Part shown: piece by piece, positions 9,893 to 19,716 of the stretch | Position numbering within the stretch: position 1 is the stretch's first letter | How the letters are laid out: each line of letters begins with the position of its first letter | From: Aphanomyces cochlioides | Lineage: Eukaryota; Oomycota; Saprolegniomycetes; Saprolegniales; Verrucalvaceae | Direction: 5' to 3' | Assembly (NCBI GenBank): GCA_019828595.1 | Contig: JAHQRK010000015.1 | Location: forward strand, 620,001 to 684,000 | Length of the DNA: 64,000 nucleotides | Program-made: the position numbers and the translations under genes | Notes under the pieces: generated by a model | The model's database searches: none | What the model saw: only the letters and a program-made list of their open reading frames with translations | Told to the model about the DNA's origin: nothing

Positions 9893-11343
9893 CGAGTTGC
9901 GGAGATATTTCTTATCTTATCGTACGTCAATGCTTGTCGAACATATTCGCGCAAACCGACTGGACGAATACCTTCAACAAGTGCTTTTATCGCATCTTTG
10001 GGGTGATTTTGATCATATTCAGGCATATTCATCTTTTGAAGCAGCTTCCAATAGTCATGAAGCCACTGATCCATTCGACGATCAGCATCAATATCACGTT
10101 CAGACATTATGATGGAGCGCTTAATCTTTGATTCCAGTTCCGAATATTGATCATTACGATGTTCCAAACCTGCTTGGAAAAATTCAAGCCATTCATTGTT
10201 AGAAATCATGTCGACAGGCTTTTGGATATGATACTTAGCCACAAATTCTTTGACATTTCCATCGATGCATGTTGATATTGGTCTCAGTTGGATTTGCATT
10301 CCTGTCGAGCCACAAACGTCCATGACAGCTCGGACGTACTCCATGTAATCCAAGGCAAAAGCTCTTCTATTATCCAAACTTGACCCATTAAATTTTGGTG
10401 GCTTTGGAGCTGAAAAACCACTCAGCATTGTATTTGTCCTACCCATGGGATGATCCATAACACCCGAATGATCATTGGTAGCACTTGCCGAACGAGGAAC
10501 ACCCATTGATTCACTCTTGATCGATGGTTCGGGATGCTGTGTTTGATCCCCATGGTTGAATATATTTGTTTGCTGGAGTAATTCATCACGTTGAGTACGA
10601 AGCGTTTCTAGTTCATGCTCCATTTCGAGTAATTTACTTCTCATTGCTTGATCCATAGCATCTCTATAATTCTTAGCATCATCCAATATCTGAGCTTGAT
10701 ATTGTTCAGAGTGCATTTGGGCCTGCCGTATTTGCTCATGCAAAATTTGGCGTTCACGCAGACGCTCTGCGTCCATATGGTACATTTGTTGCTGCAAATT
10801 CGTTGCTGCTTGCATCGCAGCAGCATTTTCTAGGGCCCTTCTCTGCATCTCAGCTTCGAAATTAACTTGCTGTCGTTGTATTCTTCGATTTGCGTTGACT
10901 GCAGCTGAAAGGAAAGAAGGATTAGAATTGTAATGATGATGGACTTCATGATATAATGATTGGTTCGCATCTTGTACAAATTGCACCAACGAAGGACCAC
11001 TGATTAGACTTTGATAATTTCTTGCTGGTTCAGGAAATGGTGTATTTACAATAGACCTAGATCCAGCAGTACTACCCCAGTTTGAAGGTAGACCGTAGCG
11101 ACGTACGGTCGAGATATGAGGAGCTGGATAGAAGTTCCCGTGCACAGGAGTTCTATTACTCATACCAAATCTGTCAGCGCCACCACCTAATTGCGGCATC
11201 GCAGACATCGTTGCAGCCACCTGGCTACGTAAAGACACCGTCTCACCATGGAGCGGCTGAGGATCAATAGTTGTTGCTTGAGACTGTGACGGACTGTCAG
11301 GCATTGCAGCATCTTGAAAGGTATTTTCACTAGATTGATCCAT
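9856..11343 (-). CDS. gag: Retrotransposon Gag
   Basis: About 495 aa, starting at ATG 11343. The N-terminal 200 residues are Gln/Ser/Asn-rich and low in complexity. A long helical coiled-coil stretch rich in Gln, Arg and Glu follows (residues ~150-250), then a compact capsid-like region after about residue 320. There is no zinc knuckle in this frame; it lies in the next frame and is only joined after frameshifting. The capsid packages element RNA. The first four codons also occur inverted beside the 5' LTR. Confidence 0.85.
   Translation of the reverse strand: MDQSSENTFQDAAMPDSPSQSQATTIDPQPLHGETVSLRSQVAATMSAMPQLGGGADRFGMSNRTPVHGNFYPAPHISTVRRYGLPSNWGSTAGSRSIVNTPFPEPARNYQSLISGPSLVQFVQDANQSLYHEVHHHYNSNPSFLSAAVNANRRIQRQQVNFEAEMQRRALENAAAMQAATNLQQQMYHMDAERLRERQILHEQIRQAQMHSEQYQAQILDDAKNYRDAMDQAMRSKLLEMEHELETLRTQRDELLQQTNIFNHGDQTQHPEPSIKSESMGVPRSASATNDHSGVMDHPMGRTNTMLSGFSAPKPPKFNGSSLDNRRAFALDYMEYVRAVMDVCGSTGMQIQLRPISTCIDGNVKEFVAKYHIQKPVDMISNNEWLEFFQAGLEHRNDQYSELESKIKRSIIMSERDIDADRRMDQWLHDYWKLLQKMNMPEYDQNHPKDAIKALVEGIRPVGLREYVRQALTYDKIRNISATRCCNFLTLCGKN
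9877..9883 (-). promoter_or_regulatory. Programmed -1 frameshift site U UUU UUA at the gag-pro junction
   Basis: On the minus strand gag reads AAT TTT TTA ACT, so T TTT TTA sits exactly in the X XXY YYZ phase required for tandem tRNA slippage. Slipping back one base leads straight into the protease frame, and gag stops eight codons later. This is the heptamer used by lentiviral gag-pol. I did not identify the downstream stimulatory structure. Confidence 0.8.
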
Positions 11344-11543
11344 TTGTCTTGTTTTTGAGTGTTCGTGCTGTACAACGAACTAATATATTTTATTATTATA
11401 TTATAGTGTTCGTGCTGTACAACGAACTAATATAATAATAAAATATATAGTGTTCGTGCTGTACAACGAACTAATATAATAATAAAATATATTAGTTCGT
11501 TGTACAGCACGAACACTCAAAAACAAGACAAATGGATCAATCT
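11332..11543. repeat. Fold-back in the retrotransposon leader: 72-bp perfect inverted arms around tandem units
   Basis: Positions 11332-11403 and 11472-11543 are exact reverse complements. Between and within them a unit starting GTGTTCGTGCTGTACAACG repeats in direct orientation at 11359, 11406 and 11450, with an inverted copy at about 11488-11516. The right arm carries the first 12 bases of gag in reverse and abuts the 5' LTR, where a primer-binding site is expected. It could be a real leader structure or an artefact of inversion or assembly. Confidence 0.9.
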
Positions 11544-11548
11544 ATTAT

Positions 11549-11789
11549 TGATGTGTCTTCGGGGCCTCCCTAAGACGACAGCTTCGAGTTGAGGCGCCTG
11601 CCTGCAACAACAGAGTATAACAAACACTGGGTGCAGTTCATCTTATCGGTAAAACGACCCTTCGGAATATCTATCACGTAACTGATCTCCAATGTAACTG
11701 CTTCACACGAATCCTAAAGGCTTACAAGCAATGTGCATGTCATATAAAGTGGTAGGTAGACTCGTTCAGAAGTCTAGACCTACACATCA
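11549..11789 (-). repeat. 5' LTR (right copy)
   Basis: 241 bp with the same termini as the left LTR. It should carry the element promoter for minus-strand transcription. Followed by GTCAT, the right half of the target duplication. Confidence 0.95.
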
Positions 11790-12303
11790 GTCATGATGTA
11801 CTGACGTCTGACGAAAAGGCCGGAACGTGTGAACGAGTTTGTGTATATGCCTGCGCCGCGCATTCGTGCGGTGTTGATGGTGGATGGGTATGCGACCACT
11901 GGCATCGGCCTGGCTCTGCAGCACAAATTTCCATCCAAGGCATGTCCTCGACCTGCTGCCGTGAAGCGTGACCCGCCCAAGGTGGTCGACCATTGTCGTC
12001 GTCCTGCTGCCGCCGTCGAGCCAGACACATCCAACGTGGTGGACTTTCACATGCTGTTGGTTGTGCAGCTCTTGGCTGTGTTGTTCACGACGACCGTGGC
12101 GGTATGTCAGTGGTTGCCCAGTTTTGGACGCATGTCAAAGGTCAAACCACCCACGAGCAATCCTGTGCTGAAGGGGAAGCTAGTCCCATGTTGGAATCGA
12201 CCAAGCATCCAACGATGCAAACGCGCTCGAAGGAGCCACTCCGCAGCATGGACGTGCAAGTGGTGGTGAATGACCTCGCGCCAGTCTACTATATAACTCG
12301 ATA
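11790..12303 (+). pseudogene. CLASP/TOG-like HEAT gene, copy A, downstream part
   Basis: Continues the gene broken at 5505. The intron resumes at 11790 and ends at an AAG acceptor near 11818. The following exon reads VNEFVYMPAPRIRAVLM, then a Pro/Ala/Arg linker and a hydrophobic stretch (MLLVVQLLAVLFTTTVAV) that looks like a membrane helix. It is about 85-90% identical by eye to copies B and C and shares their 3' tail (GCATGACTACTTGTAT near 12318). Removing the retrotransposon would restore the intron, but the 5' exons are absent. Confidence 0.68.
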
Positions 12304-12957
12304 ATGAAAATCTTTGCATGACTACTTGTATCGTCAGGGTCCATGACAAAGGATATCTTGGACAGCAACGTTGTTGATGACCATTCCGGATAAAGGGTTT
12401 CTATCTTTCCGGAGAACCTGTCTGTTGGAAAAGCGCACAAGAAAGGCGCCAGCGTCCAGATCCTCCCCGCTTGATGGAGCGTCTCCGTTGGCTCCAAGGA
12501 CGACCCACGTCTCAAGAAATAGTGCGACCGAGATCAGGTGTGTGTAGATATGGCATGATATGGATGAAGCAGACGACGATAGAATGGTGCTCGACTTCTT
12601 GTGTGGCCTCCTGGTTCTGTCGTGTGCTCGCCAGGACAAGGTGGCCATGTGTATCCTCGACGTCGATGTGTTGTCCTATACAGCATTGAAGTCGAGGATA
12701 CACATCGCCACCTTATACTATCCGTCGGTGGTGTCGTCGCTCTGAGACTTTGTGGTTCCTCGTCTGTCGCATGGGAGAATTCCCCATTTCAACGCACGAG
12801 GTCCTCGCGACTTCGAGGTCATTTTCGAATTCGACCTTGCTACGATGAACACGCTGTTTTGTAAGGTGCGTAGGCCGTGTGTCCTCTCGGTCGGTCTCAC
12901 GGGATGTAGATCAACGCCTGCCGAGCCACGCTCGAAGGCTACAGTGCCGAGTGCACT
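12304..12957. other. Repeat-derived spacer without a confident gene
   Basis: Frames exist on both strands but none resembles a family I know. A minus-strand stretch (about 12560-12335) reads smoothly enough to be an exon remnant. The notable structure is the inverted repeat at 12638-12714. Confidence 0.4.
12638..12714. repeat. Short inverted repeat (24-bp arms)
   Basis: Arms 12638-12661 and 12691-12714 (AAGGTGGC/CATGTGTATC...) pair with one mismatch around a 29-bp loop. It may be a mobile-element end or a hairpin. Confidence 0.75.
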
Positions 12958-14110
12958 ATGACCGGTGCTTTGAAGAAGTTGCGAAGTTGCCTGAAACGCG
13001 CGAAACTCGAGTCGAAGTATGCTGTGGTGGACCACATGCTGCCTCTCGCGGTATGGATTGTCGAAAAAGATGTCTCCTGACTCGGACTAGGCAAGCGTGC
13101 GAGCCAAGTTGCTGTCGAGTTTGGACGCGACGGTGGTGCAAGCAACGTGTGGTGTGGTAGCTTCGTTTGCGCGTCAGTTGGGTGCAGCATTTGCACCGTT
13201 TGCGGACGTCTTGCTCGTGCCACTCTTGGACGCAGCTTGTGTGCGTCGAATGTCGGCTGAGGACCCTGCAGCGATCAGCATGGCGAGCACATATTGTGTG
13301 GAAGCCTTGGCTGAGACGACTCTTTTGAGTGTCAAGACACTACATGGGTATTACAAGGCGGCGCGTGCAACCCGGAATCATCGTACCGAAGGAGGTAAAG
13401 TGTCTGTGTTTGCGTCCCTTAGCCGTCTTCTTAGGATGGAAGCGCCATCTTGTTGTGAAGCTGCTTGGCATCACTGTCGAGACATGCACGAAGGAAGAGT
13501 TGGAGCCAGAGTATTCGCTGCTGAAGGATTTTGTGCGTGAAGCGCTCCACGACAATTTCTTGCTGGTCCGTGTGAAAGCTCGACAGGTCTTTTCGAGTCT
13601 GTTCGATACGTGGTACGTTTGTGCGTTGGTGTCATGATGTGCTGACATCTCGCGACAAGGCCGGAACTTGTGAAGGAGTTTGTGTATATGCCTGCGCCGC
13701 GCATTCGTGCGGTGTTGATGGCGGATGGGTATGCGACCACTGGCATTGGCGTGGCTCTGCATCAGAAATTTCGACCCAAGGCTTCTCCTCGTCCTGCTGC
13801 TGCGAAGCGCGACCCGCCCAAGGTGGTCAACCATTGTCGTCGCCCAGCTGCCGCTGTCACGCCAGACACGTCCAACGTGGTGGACTTTCACATGCTGTTG
13901 ATTGTGCAGCTCTTGGCTGTGTTGTTTACGACGACAGTGGCGGTGTGGCAGTGGAGTTTTGGACGCATGACAAAGGCGTGCGATCCAATGCCGAATCCGT
14001 CCTGGAATCGATCCAACGATGCAAACGCGCTCGAAGGAGCCACTCCGCAGCATGGACGTGCAAGAAGTGGTGGTGAATGACCTCGCGCTAGTCTAGTATA
14101 ACCCGAGAAT
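12958..14110 (+). pseudogene. CLASP/TOG-like HEAT gene with membrane tail, copy B (most complete copy)
   Basis: Starts at ATG 12958 (MTGALKKLRSCLKRAKLESK). A 40-nt intron at 13051-13090 joins in phase to ASVRAKLLSSLDATVVQA, followed by a HEAT helix pair (FAPFADVLLVPLLDAACV). This resembles the CLASP N-terminal TOG domain, which recruits tubulin to microtubule plus ends. A later exon gives EELEPEYSLLKDFVREAL, and a 47-nt intron (GTACG to CAAG, about 13614-13660) links FDTW to PELVKEFVYMPAPRIRAV. A Pro/Ala/Arg linker and a hydrophobic segment (MLLIVQLLAVLFTTTVAV) follow. I could not join the exons around 13345-13400 in frame, so it is either broken there or has an intron I misread. The host-like introns show DNA-level duplication, not a retrocopy. 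Called pseudogene with reserve. Confidence 0.6.
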
Positions 14111-15285
14111 GATAACGTTTGCATGACTACTTGTATCCTCCAAGATTTTCAACCCCGAGGATAAGTAGTCATTCATTGGCCTCCTTTGATGGATTTCAAC
14201 CCATCAACTTTCAAAGGGCGAGGGAAGAATCGTCCCTTCGTCCATGGTGAAGTCAGCTGAAAGAGTATAACCCGAGAATGATAAGTTTTGCATGACTAAT
14301 TGTATCCTCCAAGATATCGACCCCGAGGATAAGTAGTCATGCAAAAGTTGTCATTCTCGGGTTATACTAGACTAGCGCGAGGTCATTCACCACCACTTCT
14401 TGCACGTCCATGCTGCGGAGTGGCTCCTTCGAGCGCGTTTGCATCGTTGGATCGATTCCAGGACGGATTCGGCATTGGATCGCACGCCTTTGTCATGCGT
14501 CCAAAACTCCACTGCCACACCGCCACTGTCGTCGTAAACAACACAGCCAAGAGCTGCACAATCAACAGCATGTGAAAGTCCACCACGTTGGACGTGTCTG
14601 GCGTGACAGCGGCAGCTGGGCGACGACAATGGTTGACCACCTTGGGCGGGTCGCGCTTCGCAGCAGCAGGACGAGGAGAAGCCTTGGGTCGAAATTTCTG
14701 ATGCAGAGCCACGCCAATGCCAGTGGTCGCATACCCATCCGCCATCAACACCGCACGAATGCGCGGCGCAGGCATATACACAAACTCCTTCACAAGTTCC
14801 GGCCTTGTCGCGAGACGTCAGCACATCATGACACCAACGCACAAACGTACCACGTATCGAACAGACTCGAAAAGACCTGCCGAGCTTCGACACGGACCAG
14901 CAAGAAGTTGTCGTGGAGCGCTTCACGCACGAACTCCTTCAACAGCGAATAGTGCGGCTCCAACTCCTCTTTTGTCCATGCCTTGACTGTGATGCCAAGG
15001 ACCTTCACGACAAGATGGCGCTTCAGTCCTAAGAACACGGGTGAGGAACGCAAACACAACCACTCCACCTCCTTTGGTACGTTGATTCCGGGTTGCACGC
15101 GCCGCCTTGTAATACCTATACAGCGTCTCGACACTCAGAACAGTCGTCACGGCCAACGCTTCGACACAATATGTACTCGCCATGCTGATCGCCGCAGGGT
15201 CCTCGGCCGACAGTCGACGCACACAAGCTGCGTCCAAGAGTGGCACGAGCAAGACGTCCGCAAACGGTGCAAACGCTGCACCGTA
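13180..15285. repeat. Large inverted repeat (~0.95-kb arms, ~0.2-kb spacer)
   Basis: Left arm about 13180-14134 and right arm about 14325-15285. The inner halves are essentially identical: the 136-codon frame at 13670-14080 and its mirror at 14383-14793 give the same protein. The outer halves differ by roughly 10%. A homogenised centre with diverged outer parts suggests gene conversion or recent palindrome formation. Confidence 0.9.
14112..14346. repeat. Spacer of the palindrome with two related hairpins
   Basis: Two units of about 55 bp (14120-14175 and 14290-14345) each carry GCATGACTA(C/A)TTGTATCCTCC followed by GAGGATAAGTAGTCAT, so each can fold into a hairpin. The preceding TATAACCCGAGAATGATAA occurs twice forward and once inverted. 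These may be ends of a miniature element that mobilised or bounded the CLASP-like copies; the same tail follows copy A near 12305. Confidence 0.65.
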
Positions 15286-15289
15286 TTTG
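14332..15289 (-). pseudogene. CLASP/TOG-like HEAT gene with membrane tail, copy C (inverted)
   Basis: Mirror image of copy B: HEAT part (FAPFADVLLVPLLDAACV, about 15270-15220), EELEPHYSLLKEFVREAL, the same intron, then the Pro/Ala/Arg linker and membrane-like segment. Similarity ends near 15285, so the first exon and the start of the HEAT domain are lost. A frame from 15546 runs into the copy across the breakpoint, but its first 85 residues are unrelated and it is probably chimeric by chance. Amino-acid differences from copy B cluster in the outer half. Confidence 0.62.
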
Positions 15290-15638
15290 CATTGCAGCAT
15301 TGAAAATTGTTGTATTTTAAAAGTCTTCATTCGACTTTCATGACTGATAGCACAACTATCGCCCTCGAGTTGGATGAACGACCAAGCAAATTGCCGTGTC
15401 GAGTGCAGCCAAATGATAAATTTTCGCGTTTCCTTCAGCATATCTGCCAACGGTATAAACTCCAATAATTGACACGTCGAAGTAGACAACATTGCCCCTG
15501 CTACGATCGTCAAAGTGCAGTCTGTTGGGAAATGTGGGTTCAGCATGCCACAAAAGAATTGTCATAACTACTTCATAAGTGTTAAATCGAGGTAGTGCAT
15601 GGAACACGGAAATGTAAGATTATGAATAGTTGACATCA
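15290..15638. other. Spacer between copy C and the second ABCC gene
   Basis: No recognisable gene. It separates the palindrome from the 3' end of the distal ABCC copy, whose similarity to the proximal copy begins near 15657. Confidence 0.4.
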
Positions 15639-18600
15639 CTAATAAGTATTACTGTCATCGTTCCAGTGCTCGACCAAATTGGTGAAAATACCCTTCGGGT
15701 TCTTGAGCAACTCCTTTGGCGAGTCAAATTCAGCCGCACTGCCCTTGTCCATCACCAAAATGCGATCACTGTCCAAAATCGTATTGATACGATGCGCAAT
15801 CGTGAGGCACGTGCAGTCTTTGAACGACTCACGAATGCTCTCTTGGATAAGACGATCCGTGTTCGGGTCAATCGAAGCCGTCGCTTCGTCCATGAGGATC
15901 ACCTTGGATTTCTTCAGCAAAGCTCGGGCGATACAAATCAACTGACGCTCACCCACGCTGAAGTTTTGGCCACGTTCGTCGACCTTGGCATCCAACGACG
16001 CAACCGCATTGTGCAAGTTCGCACGCTTGATGGCCGTCCAAAGAGCATCGTCGTCGTATCGGTCGAATGGGTCCAAGTTGGAGCGAATAGTGCCAGAGAA
16101 GAGGACAGGGTCTTGTGGTATAATGGAAATCTTGTCTCGTAGATCGTGCAATCCGATCGTGGAAATATCAACACCATCCATGGTGATTTGCCCGGCATCG
16201 AGTTCGACCAAACGCATGAGTGCCACAACCAACGACGACTTACCAGCGCCAGTGCGGCCAACGATACCAATCTTCTCCCGCGGTTGGATAGTAAATGAAA
16301 GATTTTTGAGGACAAGTGGCAAACCAGAACGGTAACGCAGATCGACACCAGCAAACGTAAGGGCACCAGCAGCGGGCCACTTAGCATTTTCCAGCTCGAG
16401 TTGTTTCAGGGGTTCGGCTTTAACGTCAGCCTCAATGTCCATGGTAGTATACGTGTTGATACGTTCAACGCTGACCATTTGGGTTTGGATTGTGCTTAAT
16501 ACACGCACAGTCCAGTTGAGACTCTGGGTCACATCGAATGCATACGACAACGCCACACCTGCCAAACCCGCAAATGCCTCCCCGGCATGGACTTCATGAC
16601 CAACAGCTGCAAATACTGCAGCCGCTGTCGCCACAATCGTTCCGGCAAACTCCAGACGGAGTGCTAACCAACAATTGGCGGTGAAATTCAAGAAGTAGGC
16701 GCGCTGGTTGCGATCAAGTAATACTTCGTTTCGTGCAGAATAAGCTTCCTCAGCACCAAAAGCATGGATCGTGGGCAGACCTTCCAATGTTTCGGTCAAT
16801 AGAGACACCACTGGAGAGCGCGATATGCTGTCTAGACGTTGCAATTCTCGGGATGTTTTGATAAAGTAGCGCTGGCTGGATATATAGATGAGAGCAAGAG
16901 GGATCAAAACGATAGTAAACCATGGTGTCACATATACAATTGTGCATAAGGTAATGAGAACGTTGAATGCAGTCGCAAGAAACCAGCCCAAATTAGCTGG
17001 AAGCGATTCATCCAATGTGTAAATGTCTTTGCTCAATCGATTGACAATTCGGCCCAGAGGCGTTGTGTCAAAAAACGACATTGGTGCACGCAAGATCCGT
17101 ACGATTAGAGCTTGAAACATTTTGGAGGAGCCAGCAAGGCCAGCCATAAACAATGCCACACTGCGCACGTAATAGCTTATGATAGCTAGTGCGTTCAATC
17201 CGCAAAAAACGTACAGGAAATACACTTGTGAACGTGCATCGGTACCATTTTCACTCCAGTAAGACAGCCAAAACGTAGACGCCAAAGATATGACATTACC
17301 CAGCACAAACAGACCAATGACGAGAAAGGCGACTGAAAATCCACCACAAGCACGAATCCACACACCGTATGTTGACAATGGTACATCACCCGTACTGCGA
17401 TCTTCATCTTCGATTAATGTTGCAATCGTTGTCTCGTCGGCATTAGTGCCAGCATCAGTATCACTCTTCTTAGGCCCATCTTGAGTAATACTGATACCAT
17501 TCTCTACTTCAGACTTGCCTTCAACAGAGGTAGAGCTATGAGGTGAAGTCGTCGACGAACTCTCCATCATTTTTGCTAAAGATCCACTGGTCTTCCCAGC
17601 TAATTCAGCATATTTTCTCTTTTCAACAATGCGCCCTTCCTCCAGTACAACAACAACGTCGCAGTCTTTCAGGAAGTTCAAGCCATTCGTGACTAGCACC
17701 ACGAGTTTATCCTTCAAAGCACTTTTGACACACCGTTTGAAAATATCAGAGCCAACATGAGCATCTACGGCCGCCAACGGATCATCCAGCAAATAAATAT
17801 CAGCATCTACTCGTCGTTAGGGGCAAGACATTCGTATAAAGAGTTACCTTGATAAACAGCTCGAGCAATTGCGACGCGAGTTCGTTGTCCGCCACTAAGA
17901 TTGATGCCCTTTTCACCGATTTCAGTCATGTCACCACCAGGTAGAATCTTCAAATCATCAGTCAAGCAGCTCACACGGATTGCATTTTGATAGCGCCGAT
18001 GGTCAAAAATGCGACCAAACGTAATGTTGTCCCTCAAAGTGGCGTTTTGAATAAATGGTTGTTGGCCAACGTATGCAATTGATCCGAATCGATGTAATTG
18101 TCCTTTATTCATCGTGAGGAATATAGAACAATCAAAGATATACCTTTGGTACAACGGGCATCACCTAGAATGGCTGAAATCAAGGTGCTCTTGCCAGACC
18201 CAACAGCTCCAACGACTGCATACAACGTCTTGTCCGAGCAATTCATATTAATTTCGTGCAAGATTGACTCTTTGGAAGTATCTGTCTCTTTGTCGAACGA
18301 CGCGTCCCACTCAAAGTCGGCATCCTCGACGAAAATTCCAGTCTTGGTCAAGTGACCTGACGTGACCGGCTCGCGCTCTTCCATGAGTAAAAATTCTTCC
18401 AGGCGAGTAAAACTGACCTGAGCCTCCGCCCATTCATTGATCACTTGAGGTAGCATAAAGAGTGGAAAGCGAAGAATATTGAGCAATGCAAGGGAAGTCA
18501 ACGCCGTGCCGATGTCCAATGTATTCCCCAAATAGACATATGTGGCAAACGTAGCAATTGTGACGAAAGCTGGAACACCCATGAAGATCATATTTGTGCC

Positions 18601-19572
18601 AGCACTAGCCAATAAATAGGCCTTGAGGGAGTTTAGCTCCTTCGTTCGAAACTGCATCACTCGATCGCTGTATGAATGCTCCCAAGCTTGAAATTTGATA
18701 ATCTTCATTCCACTCAGCACTTCATAGACAACCTTCATCCTCTCGTCCTTCACTTGCATTAGCTTTGCTTGGCACCCCTGCATAATTTTTGATACGGCAG
18801 CTGTTGCAGGAAAAAGCAACAGCATAACAGCGACACCAGCGAGAAACGAGTAGCCCAACTGGAGGTAAAGCAAGTAGGAGGCACCGATTATTTGGAAAAG
18901 GGCATACCACACGGCATGAAGACCTGTTGGCAGGTCTTCAAGTCGTTCACCATCAATACTCATCAAATTCGTGATTTCACCTGTCGATTTCTTTGCCTTG
19001 GCTGATGCAGCCAACACAAGTGACTTTTGATAAACTGCTGTGACAACAGCGGAACGGAATCGCAAACCAGTTTCGAAGCAGAGAAAGAAGTATTGACGCA
19101 GGGAAAAAGATTGAATGACTCCAGCGGCAAAGATCGTCAAGGCATAGAGCAAGCCAGTTCTCAACTCGGCGTTTCAGTCCCTCAAAAATTCGATCATTAA
19201 TTTAATCACCATTGGGGCGACGAATTGCATCGAGTCGTGCAGGAGTTTTAAGAAGCCTGCCATGATAAATGGTCCACCAAATGATTTTGCTAAGGCCAGC
19301 CACAATCGCGGCTTCGACTTCGTCTTTTCCGCATCCCAGTATTTCTTGAAAGTTTTGGAAATATGTACAGCTCGGTCATCCAAGTTGAGTTGGTACAAGT
19401 CACTAAATTCGAGAGGACGTTTGTTTCCGAGATCCAGCAAAGGAGTGAGCCATGAAAAGAAAATGTTACTGCAGCAACCACCGAGTTCAGACGGACTCTT
19501 GTCGCCCAGTCCACGATCTAATGCAGTTTTGTCGAGGAGTGGCAATCGTTCGTCATTTTCACTTCGCATCAT
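15639..19572 (-). pseudogene. ABC transporter, ABCC/MRP subfamily (distal copy) with an in-frame stop
   Basis: Same structure as the proximal copy: exons 19572-18144, 18102-17848 and 17806-15639, with 41-nt introns at 18103-18143 and 17807-17847 in the same places. The frame extends upstream to 19716, but 19572 matches the other copy. Walker A, LSGGQ and Walker B motifs are intact in both NBDs. However, codon TGA at 19174-19176 interrupts TMD1 right after LMIEFLRD, where the proximal copy reads DPSAEL. If real, translation stops after about 130 residues unless the stop is read through or spliced out. Its last 1.2 kb is nearly identical to the proximal copy while the remainder is clearly diverged. 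Confidence 0.8.
19174..19176 (-). other. Premature TGA in the distal ABCC gene
   Basis: The paralogue reads GAC CCA TCC GCC GAG at this place; here it is GAC TGA AAC GCC GAG. Both sides remain in one frame, so this is substitution and not a shift. Confidence 0.85.
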
Positions 19573-19716
19573 GCGAGCTTGAATTGACGAAAACGAGGGT
19601 GGTGTTACCGAACAGTCAAAATGTCGAACAATAAATGGAACAATACGACAAGGCGGATGTCGAGACCAATTTTTCCACTTAGGTTCGATGATTGAGTTCA
19701 AACTTGGCACATCCAC

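Larger units (their letters stand above)
5506..11789 (-). mobile_element. Complete Ty3/Gypsy LTR retrotransposon of the chromovirus type
   Basis: Bounded by direct LTRs (5506-5745 and 11549-11789) that by eye differ by one indel. Each begins TGATGTGT and ends ACACATCA, a perfect 8-bp terminal inversion. Flanks are GTCAC on the left and GTCAT on the right, a 5-bp target duplication with one mismatch. Minus-strand genes run gag, pro (zinc knuckle plus aspartic protease), then pol (RT, RNase H, integrase, chromodomain), the Ty3/Gypsy order. No internal stop interrupts the three long frames. A purine tract GGGGGAA lies next to the 3' LTR. No clear tRNA primer-binding site lies inside the 5' LTR, where a fold-back sequence is found instead. 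It is nested in an intron of a CLASP-like gene copy, in antisense. Confidence 0.96.

Noticed and set aside
11332..11543. CRISPR-like array from the regularly repeated units
   Set aside because: Only three direct units and no unique spacers; the structure is a fold-back with tandem repeats in a eukaryotic retrotransposon.
14923..15546. A 207-codon minus-strand frame that begins in unique DNA and ends in the CLASP-like copy
   Set aside because: Its first 85 residues have no counterpart in copy B, the join lies exactly at the repeat border, and the last part is in the wrong frame for the HEAT exon; a chance fusion.
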